NCBI GenBank assembly: GCA_025642065.1
Contig: JAODUP010001265.1
Coordinates: forward strand, 1 to 64,000
DNA from: Paralvinella palmiformis
Lineage: Eukaryota > Annelida > Polychaeta > Terebellida > Alvinellidae
Reading direction: 5' to 3'
DNA length: 64,000 nt
Shown here: positions 45,101 to 51,429 of the stretch, piece by piece
Position numbering within the stretch: position 1 is the first letter of the stretch
Layout: each line of letters starts with the position of its first letter
The notes under the pieces: model-generated
Seen by the model: only the letters and a program-made list of their open reading frames with translations
Databases searched by the model: none
What the model was told of the DNA's origin: nothing
Program-made: the position numbers and the translations under genes

Positions 45101-46880
45101 TTGCATGTTTAACAGAACCCTCCCCCAGGTGTCAAGGTAATTATGCCCTTGTCACAATGCAGTTGGCAGTTCTTCATAATGTAATAAGGTGCAGTATTGG
45201 ACTGCAGTGTTCACTTTCTTTATTGTTGATATATTTAGAAATGTAAGAATTAATAATTTTTGTCAATCTCAACTCGTAGTCGCATCCCTATCTCTGCCGG
45301 AAGTCGTATCCGATGGGAATTGGCATAGAGCAACGTGGACGTATGAAGACGGACTGTTATCTGTTACTGTGGACAATAATACGGCCAGCAGTCCACTAGA
45401 CTGGGATGTTAATGTGCAGAGTCGTGACAATAATATTACATTGTTCGTTGGTGCTCGTCCGTTCCCTCCAGGTATGATCAGAATTTACTATTGTTTGTTT
45501 AGGCCAGTCTTAAAAATAATCTCCTTGCAGGTTACCTGCCCGTATGACTCAAAAACCGCTATTTGGCCGTATCGAAACAGAAGATAAATCTCAACTATTT
45601 TTTCGTGCTTAAATTCTACTTGTATTTGTCAATTGATTGGTGTTTTGCTTCGACGACCCGCACGATGCATACATCGGTACTTTCTCAACTTAAGTCATGT
45701 TCGGCCATTGAAATATCTTTCTTCATTGTGTGCGTATATGGGACGAATTGGCTTGCTGATCTACTGAATGACGTTTAAACCACCACTAACATGCAGATAT
45801 GATATTCTATCGGCTGAGGAATACTTGTTTTAAAACGAAATGGTTGCGTAGCCGAGCATCCGAACCGTGTTCGCTAGCGCCAACGGTCCGAGCGCTCAAT
45901 GCGCATGCGCTGGCTCCCGACAGTGGCCAGCACTTGCGCCGACCCCCGGATCCGTTATCTCTTCTCTTTTTAAATATGGCGACTGAGCATAATACAGTTT
46001 TATTTGCTTTAAAGTTAGTTTTAAGTTTCCGACATCTTTGAAGATGTTCAAACAAGAACAAAGGAGGTCGAATATATCACATCAGTCCAACTCTATCGAC
46101 GTGATTGTAAGACTCGGATTTTTTTATATCCGCGTCCGAGCATCCGAAACAAGCGAAAATAGGTGCATGCGTGCCCAGTGCTCGGCTCTTTATTGCAGCA
46201 TACACGGTTCCAATGCTTGGCTTGCGCGCGTCTCCGCGTCCGAGCACCAGAAAACGCACATTTGGCGCATGCCCACTAAGTGCTCAGACCCTTAGGCCAA
46301 CGAACACGGTGACAATGCTCGGCTGTACGCAGCAACGTCCAAATCTTTCAACAAATCAGTTATTAACTTGTTTGATGTGGATTCGTGCTATAACAATAGC
46401 AAACACTACTGGTTGTTGATTTAGAAAGGATAACAAATGAGTTATTCTTGATATTCAATACAGTATTGGTGGTTTTAACAAATAAATAGTGGTTTTACAT
46501 TTATGTGTAATCATCTGATCGATGACGTAAACTTTTTTTGCGCCAAATTTAAAGGTCCAAAACAAGGGTGAGTTGTGATTGATGTGATGATTGTGAATTG
46601 TTAGTAGACTCCAAAAAACTCTAGTTCAATTAAGTGAGTCTATATCTGAAACAAGCTTGTAAGTTGTATGATATCTATCTAGTGTGAATCATTGCTGGCA
46701 TGCGTGTACTTGAATGGAAACACTTTATGAACAATGTATTCCACTAGACGATCTATAGAATTTTTATTTTTTTTAAAAGACTGGCCTTACGTTCTTCTAC
46801 AGAATCAGTTGGTGCAATTTAGAATTCTAGAATGATGTGTATGCTTGTGTGTTTTGTTTAGTCTTGATTTTACATATACA

Positions 46881-46946
<66 letters not shown>

Positions 46947-46975
46947 GCACGCGCACACACACACACACACACACA

Positions 46976-47024
<49 letters not shown>

Positions 47025-50000
47025 AGGCAAGATGGAAACTGTTGCTGGATACTTCAAAGGATGTATACGCGATATCCAGCTAGACAACCAGAGACTGCAC
47101 TATCTCGATCCAGATTCAATACAGCCAGGAATCCTGGTGAAACGAGTTGCCATTGAATCTAGTTGCCATGGCAACGATGTGTGTAAGATGAATCCTTGTC
47201 CTGGGAACTCATTTTGCATCGACGAGTGGAACAAATATCGCTGCCAGTGCAAAGAAGGCTGGCAAGGCCCGACGTGTAATCAGAGTGCCAACGACTGCGT
47301 GAATAACGCCTGCCAGAACTCAGCCACCTGCATTGACGGCGACCGGAACTATACCTGCCTGTGTCGACCGGGATATACCGGGAAGTATTGCGAGCGGGTC
47401 ATCATGGCCTGCGACTCCGGTCCTTGCGTGGCCGAGAGCACGCAGACCTGCGCCAGCCTGTTTCCGGCCGACTACATGTGCATCTGCTTGGCAGGCTGGC
47501 AGGGAAAGAACTGCGAGGATAACATAGACGACTGTACCAGCGAACCGTGTATCAATGGCGGCACCTGTACCGACCTGGTCAACGATTACAACTGTAGTTG
47601 TCCGGATCACTATTTTGGTCGACAGTGCGAGGTGGCGTCCGTTTGCGCATCACAGCCGTGCTATAACGGCGGCTCTTGCGTTCCGAGTCTGGATAACACG
47701 GAGTACACCTGCCGTTGTCCGGAGCTATACACTGGCAGACAGTGTCAGACGTACAACACCTGCTATAGTAATGAATGCCAGAACAACAGCACCTGTCTGA
47801 TGGAGCCGAACGCGTACACGTGCGCCTGCCTCGTCGGGTACCACGGCGATAAATGCCAGTACGTGGACCTTTGCTATCAACAGCCGTGTGGCAACGGCGG
47901 TACGTGCATGAGGAATGGTGATAGCTTCACATGCACGTGTACTGCGCACTACACCGGACCAATGTGCGACGTGGTCATCAATCAGTGTGACGTGAACCGC
48001 TGTCAGAATGGCGGGTCCTGCTTCTTCAACCTGACCAATCCGGAAAAGTCTTTCGTCTGCGAGTGCGCTCCCGGATTTGCGGGTACCTACTGTGAGTTCG
48101 ACATCAACGAGTGCGAGTCCGGACCTTGCCGTAATGGCGGTCAGTGTGTAGAGAACAAACAGGAAGCTGGACCGGATTTCGAACCCGGATACACGTGTTT
48201 GTGTTCAAACGGACACACTGGTACTCACTGTGAGAGCGATATAAAGGAATGTGAGAGTGATCCATGTTTGAACAACTCGACGTGTATCGATGGTATTGGT
48301 CAGTACCACTGTGTCTGTGCCGCCGGCTACAAGGGAGCGAATTGCGAACTGGATAGGAGGGGCTGTACGTCGGCACCGTGTCGGAATAACGCCACCTGTA
48401 CAGAACTGATGGGTTCAGGATTCTACACATGTCAGTGTCCATCAGGATTTACAGGTAAATGCCGTATTCCAGGGAACCGTTTTATTATACTTGCATTTAT
48501 ATCATTCTGTTTATTTTTGTTAACAATGAAAACGATGAAGAACTAATATATGATAATTAGTGAGACCTGACCTATAATATATGTATTTATGTCAAAAGGT
48601 GGAATTTTATCAAAGAATTTTTTAACATGTCTCCTCCTCGCTCCATCCCCACCCCCTGCTTTGTCTTAGGTACTAATTGTGAGACAAACGTAGACGACTG
48701 CGTTAATAACAAATGTTATAATGGGGCACAGTGTGTCGATGGTGTGGGCAACTATACGTGTAGATGTACAGACGGCTATGCCGGTGTCTACTGCGACCAG
48801 GTTATAGACGCCTGTTATAGTGGTCCCTGTTTACACGGCGCCCGCTGCGTTTACACCAGCCTCTGCAGCTGCATAGACGTGCTGGTCGGGTGTCTCTGGA
48901 CCGACGACGATTGTCAGCGCAGCGAATGTCGACGTCGGTCGCAGTGCGTCCTGTACGAACGTCCCTACATCTGTCTGTGTAACGGAACCGGATACAAGGG
49001 AGATTACTGTCAGACAGACGTCAACGAGTGCGAAGACGGCACGCATCGGTGCAGTAATGGCGCCACCTGTATGAACGTACCCGGAAGCTATCAGTGTTTG
49101 TGTCAGGGTTCCGGCTACACGGGTGTACACTGTACGGAGGACGTCGATGAGTGTACGGCGCTGAGTACGCCATGTTTTAATGGAGGTGAGGATCAGTTAG
49201 TTCTTAGTAGTTTGGATATTTGGTAATTTATAAATAATTAGTTTCGGTTACTTTTTTATATAAGTAACAGAAGGTTGGATGATTGTATTTATTTTGTACC
49301 AATGTTCTGTTTTTGTCTGTCTGTCTGTCCTTCATTCAGTCCTTCTGTCAGGTGTGTGTGTGAGTGTGTGTTCTTCATTAACATAATATATGTAATCACA
49401 CACACACACGCACGCACGCACATACGCACACACACGCACGTACGCATGCATGCATGCACACACTAGAACACTACTACCAGGAAGGCAGGCACACAGACAC
49501 GCACGCACGCACCTACTTGCGTATGTATGTAGACACTTACATGCAAATGAAAGTACTCACGTTTATGTTCTCATAGGAAGCTGCAGAAATACCGAAGGTT
49601 CCTACGTCTGTCTTTGTCCCGAGGACTACGAGGGTCCAGACTGTGGGAGTCACATCAATCCCTGTTCAGGGATCACCTGTTATAATGGTGGCTACTGTAC
49701 AGACGATGGACGCTGTGTGTGTACGGGAAGTTGGACGGGCGCTAACTGTACAGAACCGATAGACAACTGTGTCAGCATGCCCTGTCTAAACTACGGTCTC
49801 TGTTATAATACAGCTCAGGGCTACAGGTGTGACTGTACTGGCACCGGCTATACAGGCGTCGTATGCCAGTCCAACGTCAACGAGTGTAGGATAGCAACTA
49901 TATGTTCTGGACGTGGTAGGTGTATAGACGTTCCGGGCAACTACACCTGCAACTGTGAACAAGGATATACAGGTAATGGTTGATTGATTGTATGTAAGTT

Positions 50001-51190
50001 GGCTTCAGTAGTGGAGAGTTGGGAGAAGTCTGTAGATTCAGTGAATACAGTGAAACGCTGATTTGATAATTTAATCGCACTCGCCCCGATAGTACAGTAT
50101 TTCCCCCGATATGAATTACATTGAATAATAACTATCTAGAAGGATGTTAAATCGATTTTTATCAAAACCGAGTTAATGAGAGTAAACCAAGACGCAAACG
50201 AACACACACAAATAAAAACTAAACATGAGATAAAATAGATGCCCCCAGTGCATAAGAGAGGTTGACAAGGTTGAGTACGTTGATGAGGCTCTTGATGATT
50301 GGTTTAAAAAAGCTTACCATAGCATTGTATCATTGAAGGGTCGTTACATCAGCGGCAAGTCACTGATCTCGCAACCCGGTTGCATATTAATCTTTTGTAG
50401 AAACAAATTCTGTTTGAATGTAAATACAAGAACCGACAGATGATTGGTGTTTTACGGCCACTTTTGGGCACTTGGTAGGCTAAATGGGCCGAGCGACTTC
50501 CAAAGGTAATGAAACGAACTGAAAGATGAAACGCCTTTCAGATATGCCCACGCCGAGATTCGAACTCGGGTGGTAGTGAACTGCGGTCCAACGCGCTACG
50601 AAATTAGACCGCGGAAGCGCCACCCGTACATACAGACCGAATAAGATCTTTAAATCGAGAACGCTTACCAAATAGTCCGGTCCACTAAAATAAATACGAT
50701 TTTGAGCAAACCGAAAGTTGAAATAACACCACATATTATAGCCACAAGCTAATGTACGTGATGAAGTAACGATAACAAGATAACAAAATAATAATCAAGT
50801 TGACCAATATTGGTCAACGTAACTATAGAGTAGATGGTAGTGCGATTAAAAATGTATGACATGATATTACCATTCCCAATGTGACGATATATAAAACGGT
50901 AGTCTATCCCGTGCAATTCACTGAAAGCCGGACTGAGTCGTAATTAAGACCCACTATGCATATTTGGGTATATATGTTAAAGTGGATCCGTTAAAGAAAT
51001 ATTGGGGCAGGTTTTTTTCCCAGCGATTTTATTACATTCATTATTAAAAAAAAGGTTTAGTAATAAACGAAAAAGTATCCACCCACATATAGGTTTAGTG
51101 TAATGCGAATGAACGGAGGGATAACTGGAACAAGTATGAGACTAAAACAGCTTCAACGTATTTCCTGTCTGAAGCAATTCTGCATAGATA

Positions 51191-51257
<67 letters not shown>

Positions 51258-51311
51258 GTTTCTCTCCTCCCCTAGAACTATCTATCTATCTATCTATCTA
51301 TCTATCTCTCA

Positions 51312-51355
<44 letters not shown>

Positions 51356-51371
51356 CCTGTCCCTCCCTCTC

Positions 51372-51429
<58 letters not shown>

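Noticed and set aside
45799..46419. A small independent gene in the overlapping open frames around 46 kb
   Set aside because: Open frames on both strands arise from CpG-rich inverted repeats of a TIR element; the only start-like ORF breaks after about 21 codons.
47320..48442. Minus-strand open frames opposite the large EGF exon
   Set aside because: Shadows of the Cys-rich coding strand; no independent signal.
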